From a bacterium (lineage in GTDB: Bacteria; Hydrogenedentota; Hydrogenedentia; Hydrogenedentiales; SLHB01): 16,774 nucleotides of DNA. A program made the position numbers and the translations under genes. The notes under the pieces were generated by a model. That model was not told the origin of the DNA and searched no databases. It saw nothing but the letters and a program-made list of their open reading frames with translations. Positions 7,234-13,186 of the stretch are shown one piece after another. Where the stretch lies: assembly GCA_024231375.1 (NCBI GenBank), contig JAAEQP010001764.1, positions 1-16,774 on the forward strand, in the 5' to 3' direction. Position 1 is the first letter of the stretch; each line of letters opens with the position of its first letter.

Positions 7234-9053
7234 AGACGGCTGAACACGAATTCCTCCGCACGGCAGGGCGCATCCTCAATTCGGGTCAGTCGCGCACCCT
7301 CCTGCTGACGGGGAATGTCTACGATTTGTTCTGCCTGCCTACGGAGGACGGACGCGGCGAGTACGTCCCGCTTGTGGACCTTCTCACCCGGCGATGGAGC
7401 GTGTCCGGAAAGATCCTTATCGTCTATGAGCTCAACGGACCCATCCGTTTCGCCCGCGAAGCCGACCGCGAGAAGATCAAGAATGCGTGGTTGAGGTGGC
7501 GCACCGGGCTTGATGCGAACGAGATCGCCGTGGAACGCATGCTGTCCGCCGATAAGGCCATCCTGCAACACGACGCCGTTCGCGAGGCCTACGAGGCCAA
7601 TCTCCGGAGCGCCATCGGCAATCCCACCGTTGCCCTCGAACTTCTCCGCCAGATGTGCTTGTGCTCGCGCACCGAACTGAGTGGCCGTCCTATCCTGGCT
7701 GAAGATCTGGTGGTCGTGATCGAGGCGGCCGACTTCGTCATCCCCGAGGGTGACATCGCCGGGCTCTCAGACGCGGACCGGCATCGCGTGAGCATCTGCC
7801 ACGACTGGTTCTCCGACCCGGGGTTCACCTGCGCCCAAGACTCCGTCCTGCTCATCGCCGAATCGCGCAGCCTCCTTAACCATCGCGTGGCGCGGCTTCC
7901 CCACATCCTTGAGGTCGAGGCGCCCGCGCCGGACGAAGCGACGCGCCGACACTTCATCACGTGGTTCAACCAGGGACTCGAAAAGGGCGAGAAGCTCAAG
8001 CTCTGGGGGTCACAACAAGAACTGGCCCGGTTCACTGCCGGCCTGACAGTGCAGGCTCTGGCGCAGTTGCTCAAGGGCGCCATCCACCAGCGCGAGAAAC
8101 TGACCCAGGAACAGGTCGTCACGAAAGTCGAGACTTTCATCAAAAGTCAGCTGGGTGATGACATCGTGGAGTTCAAGAAACCGGGCCATCGCCTGAAAGA
8201 CGTGGTCGGGTTCACGGGCCTAAAGGCATTTCTGACAAAGGAACTGATTCCGCGGTTCCAGTCGTCCGGACCGGACGCCCTCCCGGGCGCGGCCGTGGCG
8301 GGACCCATCGGAGGCGGCAAGACGTTCATCTTCGAAGCTGTGGCCGCCGAGCTGGACATGGTCGTTCTGGTGCTCAAGAACATCCGCAGCCAATGGTTCG
8401 GCCAGACCGACGTGGTTTTTGAACGATTGCGGCGCGTGCTCGACGCGCTCGCCAAGGTCCTCATCTTCGTCGACGAAGCGGACACGCAGTTCGGTGGCGT
8501 GGGCCCCGAAACCCACGCGACTGAACGCCGGTTGACCGGCAAGATCCAGGCCCTGATGTCGGACCCTGAATCGAGAGGGAAGGTCATTTGGCTTCTCATG
8601 ACCGCCCGCATACATCTCCTGTCACCCGACATTCGCCGTCCGGGCCGGGTTGGCGACCTCATCATCCCTGTGCTGGACCCCGAGGGGGATGATCGCGACG
8701 CTTTCCTGGGCTGGGTGTTGGGGCCCGTCTTGGAGGGAAGACCCGGCGAACAGGACCTGGCGGCCTTGCGGGAGGCGACCGAAGGCTACTCCGCCGCCAG
8801 CTACGCCTCGCTCCGCTCGGAACTCAGGGCAAAATCCGCGGCACTCGGCGTCCGTCTCACTGTGGACCAGATTGTCGAAACCGTGAGCGATCTCATTCCG
8901 CCCGCCATTGGCGAGACACGTCGCTATCAGACCTTGCAAGCCTTGGTCAACTGCACACGGCGCAGCCTGCTTCCCGACCCCGCCGTCAGCGAAGACCAAC
9001 GCAGATCCTGGTCCGCCGAGATCCGGTCGCTCGAAGCCCGCGGCATACGGTAA
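7230..9053 (+). CDS. AAA+ ATPase with degenerate N-terminal AAA-like module
   Basis: A 607-residue soluble ATPase. The C-terminal module (about 310-560) is a classic AAA domain: Walker A GPIGGGKT (358-365, in place of GPPGTGKT), pore-loop region near SQWFGQTD, Walker B IFVDEAD (D415, E416), sensor-1 region LLMTAR (458-460) and arginine fingers RRPGR (469-473). The closing GYSAASYASLRSE segment matches the GFSGADI-type lid. The N-terminal half (1-300) has no Walker A but keeps AAA-like strands: TLLLTGNVYD, VVVIEAADFV at the Walker B place, and VLLIAESRSLLN at the sensor-1 place followed by RLPHILEVEAPAPD. This suggests a dead AAA module, as in Ycf46-type tandem proteins. It overlaps the ABC ATPase gene by 4 nt. 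It could remodel the PspA-like polymer or act with the vWA protein. Membership of COG0464-type AAA proteins is clear; the substrate is not. Confidence 0.88.
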   Translation: MKTAEHEFLRTAGRILNSGQSRTLLLTGNVYDLFCLPTEDGRGEYVPLVDLLTRRWSVSGKILIVYELNGPIRFAREADREKIKNAWLRWRTGLDANEIAVERMLSADKAILQHDAVREAYEANLRSAIGNPTVALELLRQMCLCSRTELSGRPILAEDLVVVIEAADFVIPEGDIAGLSDADRHRVSICHDWFSDPGFTCAQDSVLLIAESRSLLNHRVARLPHILEVEAPAPDEATRRHFITWFNQGLEKGEKLKLWGSQQELARFTAGLTVQALAQLLKGAIHQREKLTQEQVVTKVETFIKSQLGDDIVEFKKPGHRLKDVVGFTGLKAFLTKELIPRFQSSGPDALPGAAVAGPIGGGKTFIFEAVAAELDMVVLVLKNIRSQWFGQTDVVFERLRRVLDALAKVLIFVDEADTQFGGVGPETHATERRLTGKIQALMSDPESRGKVIWLLMTARIHLLSPDIRRPGRVGDLIIPVLDPEGDDRDAFLGWVLGPVLEGRPGEQDLAALREATEGYSAASYASLRSELRAKSAALGVRLTVDQIVETVSDLIPPAIGETRRYQTLQALVNCTRRSLLPDPAVSEDQRRSWSAEIRSLEARGIR

Positions 9054-9088
9054 CGCTGTGGCGCGGTTCTCCGACGGCCTCCCGCCCA

Positions 9089-9125
9089 TTCCGTCATTCT
9101 GAGCAAACGCGAAGAATCTCGTTCC
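9089..9125 (+). repeat. Dispersed HSERSEE/REP-like repeat, copy 1
   Basis: The stretch GTCATTCTGAGC, then GCGAAGAATCTC, matches a short imperfect palindrome scattered in many bacterial genomes. Its complement gives the familiar spurious peptide FFAFAQND. The ATTCT/AGAAT arms (9096-9100 and 9113-9117) can pair. It lies 36 nt after the AAA+ stop in a convergent spacer, the usual place for such elements. It has no coding role. Confidence 0.65.
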
Positions 9126-9177
9126 ACAGGCAAATGCATCCACACGCACCAGCCGTCCCATTCCTCGTGTGCCACGT

Positions 9178-9192
9178 TCAAGCGAAGCTTGA
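9178..9192. repeat. Small perfect hairpin TCAAGC-GAA-GCTTGA
   Basis: A 6-bp stem with a 3-nt loop in the middle of the convergent spacer between the AAA+ gene and ispH. No T-run follows on either strand, so it is not a standard intrinsic terminator. It may belong to the composite repeat formed by the flanking copies. Confidence 0.35.
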
Positions 9193-9266
9193 GGGTGTCC
9201 GGATTCGCCCTGGCCACGTGCCCTATGCGGCGGGGTAAATCCGATGTGCGCACGCACCCGGACCTG

Positions 9267-9302
9267 GAGTGCAAGATGCTTCGCGGATGCTCAGATAAGA
9301 CA
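9267..9302 (-). repeat. Dispersed HSERSEE/REP-like repeat, copy 2, inverted
   Basis: Read on the - strand, the core CTGAGCA, then CGCGAAG, then ATCT (9272-9294) matches copy 1 (9099-9121) at 19 of 23 positions by hand alignment. The two copies therefore face each other about 150 nt apart. They form an inverted pair resembling a BIME- or MITE-like unit and fill most of the 290-nt spacer. Confidence 0.5.
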
Positions 9303-9304
9303 AC

Positions 9305-9347
9305 CGGATAGGGCAGCCCCGCCACACAGGCGCCGAGCCGCCCCTAC
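9305..9347 (-). terminator. Long hairpin at the ispH stop, possible terminator
   Basis: The + strand arms GGATAGGGCAGC (9305 on) and GCCGCCCCTACC (to about 9347) pair imperfectly around a GC-rich loop, and the ispH stop codon lies inside the outer arm. After the hairpin the - strand reads GGTTGTCTT, which is only mildly T-rich. It may stop transcription from both sides, or it may be a further repeat copy. Confidence 0.4.
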
Positions 9348-10276
9348 CGGGAGGCCTTGGTGAGTTCGCGGGGAAGCTTGAAATGGACGCTCTCGGCCAT
9401 GGTTTCCCGCTCTTCAAGATCGCAGGGTCCACGGCTTCGGAGATAGTCGATGACACCCAGGACCAAGGATTCCGGGGCAGACGCGCCGGCGGTGAGGAGA
9501 ACCGTGTCGACCCCTTCGAGCCACCCCTCCTCGATCATGCCCGCGTCGCTGATGAGATAGGCGGGCTTGCCCACAGCGTGGCAGATCTCGGCGAGGCGGT
9601 TCGAATTGGCGCTCTCCCGGTCGCCCACGACAAGGACCAGATCGGCTTCGGGTGACAATTCGTTCACGGCGGCCTGCCGATTCTGCGTGGCGTAACAGAT
9701 GTCGCCCTTCTTCGGTCCTTCAATGGCGGGGAACCGGCGCCGGAGTGCTTCGACAATCCGTTTGGAATCGTCCACACTCAGAGTCGTCTGGGTGATGTAG
9801 GAGAGCTTCGACTCGTCCGGCACCTGGAGTGCCGCCACCTCTTCCTCTGTAATGACCAAGCGGATGTTGCTCGGCGCCCAGCCCATGGTGCCGACGACCT
9901 CGTCGTGGCCCTCTTCACCGATAAGGATGATCGTGTGGTCCTTGGCTGCGAAACGCCGGGCTTCGTTGTGGACCTTCTCGACGAGCGGGCATGTGGCGTC
10001 AATGACAAGCAGGTTGAGCCGTTCGGCATGATCCAAGCGCGCGGGCCCGACCCCATGGGCACTGAACAGCAAGTGCGCGCCTTCGGGAACGTCATCAAGA
10101 TCCTTCACGAAGACAGCGCCCTTCTCGCGAAGGCCGTTGACGACCGCCGCGTTGTGGACAATGTCGTTCAGCACATACACGGGCGCGCCGAACTGTGCCA
10201 ACGCTTCTTCGACGCATTTGATCGCCCGCTCAACGCCGGCACAGAAGCCGCGGGGCTTGGCGAGAATGATCTTCAT
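9344..10276 (-). CDS. ispH: 4-hydroxy-3-methylbut-2-enyl diphosphate reductase
   Basis: This enzyme catalyses the last step of the MEP pathway, reducing HMBPP to IPP and DMAPP in the cytoplasm with a [4Fe-4S] cluster. All three cluster cysteines are present: C12 in GFCAGV, C96 in ATCPLV and C194 in GDICYATQ. The substrate-site residues H41, H74 (SAHGVGP), H124 and E126 (GHDEVVGTMG), the TQTTLS threonines, the S222/N224 pair and TAGASAPE are also there. The 310-residue length is typical (E. coli about 316). The frame opens 13 codons earlier, but the conserved MKIILAKPRGFCAG start and a GGGAG site 9 nt upstream place the ATG at 10276. It lies 95 nt downstream of the glycosyltransferase gene on the same strand. 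The pathway identity is secure and indicates isoprenoid synthesis without mevalonate. Confidence 0.97.
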   Translation of the reverse strand: MKIILAKPRGFCAGVERAIKCVEEALAQFGAPVYVLNDIVHNAAVVNGLREKGAVFVKDLDDVPEGAHLLFSAHGVGPARLDHAERLNLLVIDATCPLVEKVHNEARRFAAKDHTIILIGEEGHDEVVGTMGWAPSNIRLVITEEEVAALQVPDESKLSYITQTTLSVDDSKRIVEALRRRFPAIEGPKKGDICYATQNRQAAVNELSPEADLVLVVGDRESANSNRLAEICHAVGKPAYLISDAGMIEEGWLEGVDTVLLTAGASAPESLVLGVIDYLRSRGPCDLEERETMAESVHFKLPRELTKASR

Positions 10277-10330
10277 GGGTATCGGCTCCCTTTGCAGGCG
10301 CACATGTTCGCACACCTTCGGTTACGCGCA

Positions 10331-10368
10331 GGGGTCAACACCGACCCCGGCAGGCCTATTCCGAGGCC
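10331..10368 (-). terminator. Tandem stem-loops between glycosyltransferase and ispH
   Basis: Two perfect hairpins stand side by side just after the glycosyltransferase stop: GGGGTC with GACCCC around a 6-nt loop (10331-10348), and GGCCT with AGGCC around a 6-nt loop (10353-10368). There is no T-run, so full intrinsic termination is doubtful. They may attenuate read-through or protect the 3' end of the upstream message. Confidence 0.4.
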
Positions 10369-10371
10369 AAT

Positions 10372-11601
10372 TCAGAACTCCATGTCCAGCTCGACCGGCT
10401 TTCCGCTCTCTTTGGCCCTGCGCGCCAGATCGTGCGCTTCGAGGTACTGTTGCGCAACGACTTCCCACGAGACGACCTCGTCGAGATAGCGTTTGAGGTT
10501 CCAACCAAGTGTCAAGCGAAGGTCGCGGTTGCAGGCCAGTTCGACGACGTGTTTGCGCAGGCCCTCCTTCGTGGTGAAGAGAAGCCCGCCTTCGCATTCC
10601 AAGGTCTGCGCGGTCAATCCCTCCATGGGCGCCGTGGTGACGTAGGGCTTGTTGAGCGCAATGATGCGCGCAAGGGTCCCGGACTGCGTCTCGTCGACGG
10701 ACGGCAGGATGATGAAGTCGCATACGGCCATCATCTTGTAGTACACGTCGCCGCGAGGAATGAACTCGAAGTAATGGGCAAGGCCCTTTTCTTCCATGCC
10801 CTGCACGGCGTCCTTCCACTGCTCGTAGTCGGCGCGGTGGTTGGGGTCGCGCATCGCGCCCGCGGCCAGGAGGTCCCAGTCCTCGCCGGTGCGGGCCTTG
10901 ATCTCCGCGGCGATGTCCTCCCACATGGACGTGAGGATGTCCCACCGCTTGTTGGACTGAATCCAGCCGATGAGCCCCACGAGGTGTTGTGCGAGTCCGG
11001 GAACTCGGTTCAAGCCCAACTCTTCCCGAAGGCCGGGTACGTCGTGCATGCCCCAGCGCCGGTCGGACCGTGCGCCGTGCGGCACGACCATAACGTTTCG
11101 GGGTGTGGGCCAGTTGCGGCAGGCGAAGGTCCAGTCGAGGCGCCATTTCTGGTAGTGGCACTTCAGCAGGAGCACATCGCATCGCTGGGACACTTCGTAC
11201 ACGAAATTGGCTTCAAAATCCGTGAGCCGGCCGTGAACCGTGTGCGGTTCAACGACGACGGGGTACTCGGAAATGGCGTCGAGCAGGTCGAGGAATCCCG
11301 CGTTCCCGTCCCCCTGCCCGCGCTCGTCCACGAATTCGTAAATCCCGTACTCATGTTCGATGTGGATGGCTGAAGGGTTGAGTTCGCGGATCTTGTCGGC
11401 CACGGGTTTCCACCAGCGCCGTTGCGACAGGTCTATCAGCGGATAGACGCCTTCCCCGTCCCCGTCCGTGTGGGAAATGACGAGCACGGGTTGACCGGGC
11501 ACGGCTTTCTGAATGAACTCACGTGCTTCTTCGCAGAAGGTTCCGATTCCACACAAGCGGGGTGGATAGGAACTGATCATCACGATAGGCCTGTCAGCCA
11601 T
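10372..11601 (-). CDS. GT4-like glycosyltransferase (GT-B fold)
   Basis: A 409-residue cytoplasmic or membrane-associated glycosyltransferase. The N-terminal lobe opens with VMISSYPPRLCGIGTF (7-22), a glycine-rich loop typical of GT4 enzymes that use nucleotide sugars, and continues with IHIEHEYGIYE. The C-terminal lobe has HLVGLIGWIQSNKRWD, a Y-rich transition region and the donor-site segment FIILPSVDETQSGTLARIIALNKPYVTT. There the usual E-x7-E pattern is altered: the second glutamate (EA in 'lEAma.G.PV') is replaced by RIIALNKP, so activity or donor may differ. Start ATG 11601 has AGGAG about 10 nt upstream. The frame runs 18 codons further, but without a site there. Acceptor and pathway are unknown; no other sugar genes are adjacent. 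It is transcribed toward ispH from the promoter at 11667-11695. Confidence 0.85.
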   Translation of the reverse strand: MADRPIVMISSYPPRLCGIGTFCEEAREFIQKAVPGQPVLVISHTDGDGEGVYPLIDLSQRRWWKPVADKIRELNPSAIHIEHEYGIYEFVDERGQGDGNAGFLDLLDAISEYPVVVEPHTVHGRLTDFEANFVYEVSQRCDVLLLKCHYQKWRLDWTFACRNWPTPRNVMVVPHGARSDRRWGMHDVPGLREELGLNRVPGLAQHLVGLIGWIQSNKRWDILTSMWEDIAAEIKARTGEDWDLLAAGAMRDPNHRADYEQWKDAVQGMEEKGLAHYFEFIPRGDVYYKMMAVCDFIILPSVDETQSGTLARIIALNKPYVTTAPMEGLTAQTLECEGGLLFTTKEGLRKHVVELACNRDLRLTLGWNLKRYLDEVVSWEVVAQQYLEAHDLARRAKESGKPVELDMEF

Positions 11602-11666
11602 GATTGGACCACTCCTGTCGGTCGCACAGAAGCCTGCGAACCGCGTGCAGGCCAACCTTCAAATCC

Positions 11667-11695
11667 ATTGTAAGCCTGTTTCCGCTTGGCATCAA
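11667..11695 (-). promoter_or_regulatory. Sigma-70-like promoter for the glycosyltransferase
   Basis: On the - strand TTGATG (11695-11690) is followed after exactly 17 nt by TACAAT (11672-11667), giving 4/6 and 5/6 matches to the housekeeping consensus. Transcription would start near 11660, leaving an untranslated leader of about 60 nt before ATG 11601. This is the best promoter seen in the window and could also drive ispH. Confidence 0.5.
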
Positions 11696-11782
11696 CGCCC
11701 AGCGCCTCAGAAAGGCTACTTCCGGGAGGTGTCATCCGTGTATGCTGGAATCTCGTTGGCCAAGGTGGGCAAACGGCCTCAG

Positions 11783-11813
11783 TAGACAATGACTGCCGTA
11801 CTGGGGGTATTAT
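11783..11813 (+). promoter_or_regulatory. Possible promoter for the coiled-coil lipoprotein
   Basis: TAGACA (11783-11788) and TATTAT (11808-11813) each match the sigma-70 consensus at 5/6, but the spacer is 19 nt. The start point would lie near 11820, just before the GGAGGG ribosome site at 11828-11833. It is divergent from the glycosyltransferase promoter within the same 240-nt gap. Confidence 0.35.
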
Positions 11814-11827
11814 CGCCTATCGATGAT

Positions 11828-11833
11828 GGAGGG
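11828..11833 (+). promoter_or_regulatory. Ribosome binding site for GTG 11842
   Basis: GGAGGG lies 8 nt ahead of GTG 11842 and decides in favour of this non-ATG start over the internal ATG at codon 23. Confidence 0.55.
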
Positions 11834-11841
11834 TCAAACCT

Positions 11842-12660
11842 GTGTACCGGAATCTGCCGCTCGAATCCGCCGACCGCAACCACTCGAGTCTACGCCTGCC
11901 ATGGCGAATGCCATGCGTACTGTTGGCCCTTGTTCTCGTGAGCGCGTGCGATTCCCCGACCTCGTCCAAGCCGGAGAAGGATTCCGTCGATCCTGCCAAC
12001 GAGCAACACTTCTCTCAGCTTTCCCGCGATGTTGCGGCCCTGCGCGACGAAGTAGCCCAGTTGGAAGCCAACCTGGCGGCTTCCAACGAAGACTCCCGCC
12101 GCGCATTGGAACGAGAGAACGAGGAACTCCGTCGCGAACTGACACGACTGTACGCCCTCCAGCTCGGGGGCACCTCGCCACAAGCCCCGCGTTTGGTTCC
12201 GAGACCCGGCGCGGACGTCCTGGGTCTCCGAGACATGCTGGATCAGGCAGCCCAGGACCTTGGCGGCGAGGCGGCGGTTCCCGAGGAAGTGCCCCAAGCG
12301 GACGAAGAGGACAGCGGTCTGGTGACGGTCGTGAAGGAATGGGGCCGCACGCCGGAGCAGGCGAGTGACTTGGGCGCGGACGTGCCTTCACTGAAGGGCA
12401 TGATATGCGTCGTGCCGCCGGGGCTCACCGAGGCTATGTTGACGGCTGTTGCCGGACAACTCCGCGTCGATTGTGACGCCTTCGACAACATCAACATCGT
12501 CGTCTTCGACGATCCAGATGCCGCCCGCGCCTACGCGGAATCCAACCAGGATTCCACCGCGCATCGGGTCCTGCGCATCTCACGCGAACGGGCGTCCGGC
12601 CACGACGAGATAGCGCGAGTTCAGGGCGACCGGGTGACCGCGATACCCCGCACCCCCTAG
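11842..12660 (+). CDS. Coiled-coil lipoprotein of unknown function
   Basis: A 272-residue lipoprotein with no family recognised. A basic n-region and hydrophobic core (MPCVLLALVLVSAC) end in a good lipobox (VSA-C36). A heptad-rich coiled coil follows (about 50-110: LSRDVAALRDEVAQLEANLAA, then LERENEELRRELTRLYALQ). A low-complexity acidic linker leads to a small C-terminal alpha/beta domain (about 185-272: MICVVPPGLTEAMLTAVAGQL, INIVVFDDPDAARAYAESN). The start is GTG 11842, backed by GGAGGG 8 nt upstream; ATG at codon 23 would give a shorter signal but has no site. The coiled coil suggests oligomerisation in the periplasm, perhaps as a spacer between the outer-membrane lipid anchor and the C-terminal domain. 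It converges on hpt with only 4 nt between the two stops. Confidence 0.75.
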   Translation: MYRNLPLESADRNHSSLRLPWRMPCVLLALVLVSACDSPTSSKPEKDSVDPANEQHFSQLSRDVAALRDEVAQLEANLAASNEDSRRALERENEELRRELTRLYALQLGGTSPQAPRLVPRPGADVLGLRDMLDQAAQDLGGEAAVPEEVPQADEEDSGLVTVVKEWGRTPEQASDLGADVPSLKGMICVVPPGLTEAMLTAVAGQLRVDCDAFDNINIVVFDDPDAARAYAESNQDSTAHRVLRISRERASGHDEIARVQGDRVTAIPRTP

Positions 12661-12664
12661 ACGG

Positions 12665-13186
12665 TCACGCCTGTTCGAGGACGTGGACGGCGGGCAAGTG
12701 CCGGTACTCTTCCTCGTAGTCGAGGCCGTATCCCACGACGAATCGGTCTTCAATGGTGAAACCGGCGTGGTCCGCCGTCATCGGGACCACGCGCCGCGAA
12801 GGTTTGTCCAGCAACACGCACAGACCGAGCCGCGCGGGTTTCTGCGCACGCAGATGGTCCATGATGGCGGACGTGGTGCGGCCGGTGTCGAGAATGTCCT
12901 CGACGAGCACGACGTGCTTTCCCGTGACGGGTTCGTCCATGAGATCGGTGATGTCTACGTGCCCCGTGCTCTCCGTGCCGACATAGCTGCGCGCCCGCAC
13001 AAACTCCAGCGTGATCGAGCCGGGCATGGCGCGGGCCAGATCGCTGGCGAACACGATGGCGCCTTTCAACACGACGACGAACACGACCGGGCTCTTGCCA
13101 TGCGCGGCACTGAGTTCGCGAGCCAGTTCGCTGATACGGGCCCGGATAACGTCGGCCGCGATGAGGGGCGTATCGCTAATCCGCAT
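12665..13186 (-). CDS. hpt: Hypoxanthine phosphoribosyltransferase
   Basis: A purine-salvage enzyme that joins hypoxanthine (and often guanine) to PRPP to give IMP or GMP. Its 173 residues match the short bacterial HPRT type. Motifs in order are LKGA (40-43, the PPi-loop lysine), RSYVGTEST (66-74, the flexible loop over the active site), the PRPP signature VVLVEDILDTGRT (92-104, with E96, D97 and D100), and the C-terminal base-site segment DRFVVGYGLDYEEEYRHLP. The ATG at 13186 lies inside the end of tilS (11-nt overlap), so the two genes are translated from one message. In Bacillus and many other bacteria tilS-hpt is followed by ftsH. Here the next gene is an unrelated converging lipoprotein whose stop is 4 nt away, with no room for a separate terminator. 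Confidence 0.95.
   Translation of the reverse strand: MRISDTPLIAADVIRARISELARELSAAHGKSPVVFVVVLKGAIVFASDLARAMPGSITLEFVRARSYVGTESTGHVDITDLMDEPVTGKHVVLVEDILDTGRTTSAIMDHLRAQKPARLGLCVLLDKPSRRVVPMTADHAGFTIEDRFVVGYGLDYEEEYRHLPAVHVLEQA

Noticed and set aside
8622..9257. Open frame of 211 codons on the - strand containing FFAFAQND
   Set aside because: That peptide is the well-known false translation of a dispersed repeat; the rest is antisense to the AAA+ gene.
10432..11373. Open frame of 313 codons on the + strand opposite the glycosyltransferase
   Set aside because: It is a shadow of a supported gene, with no ribosome site or domain.
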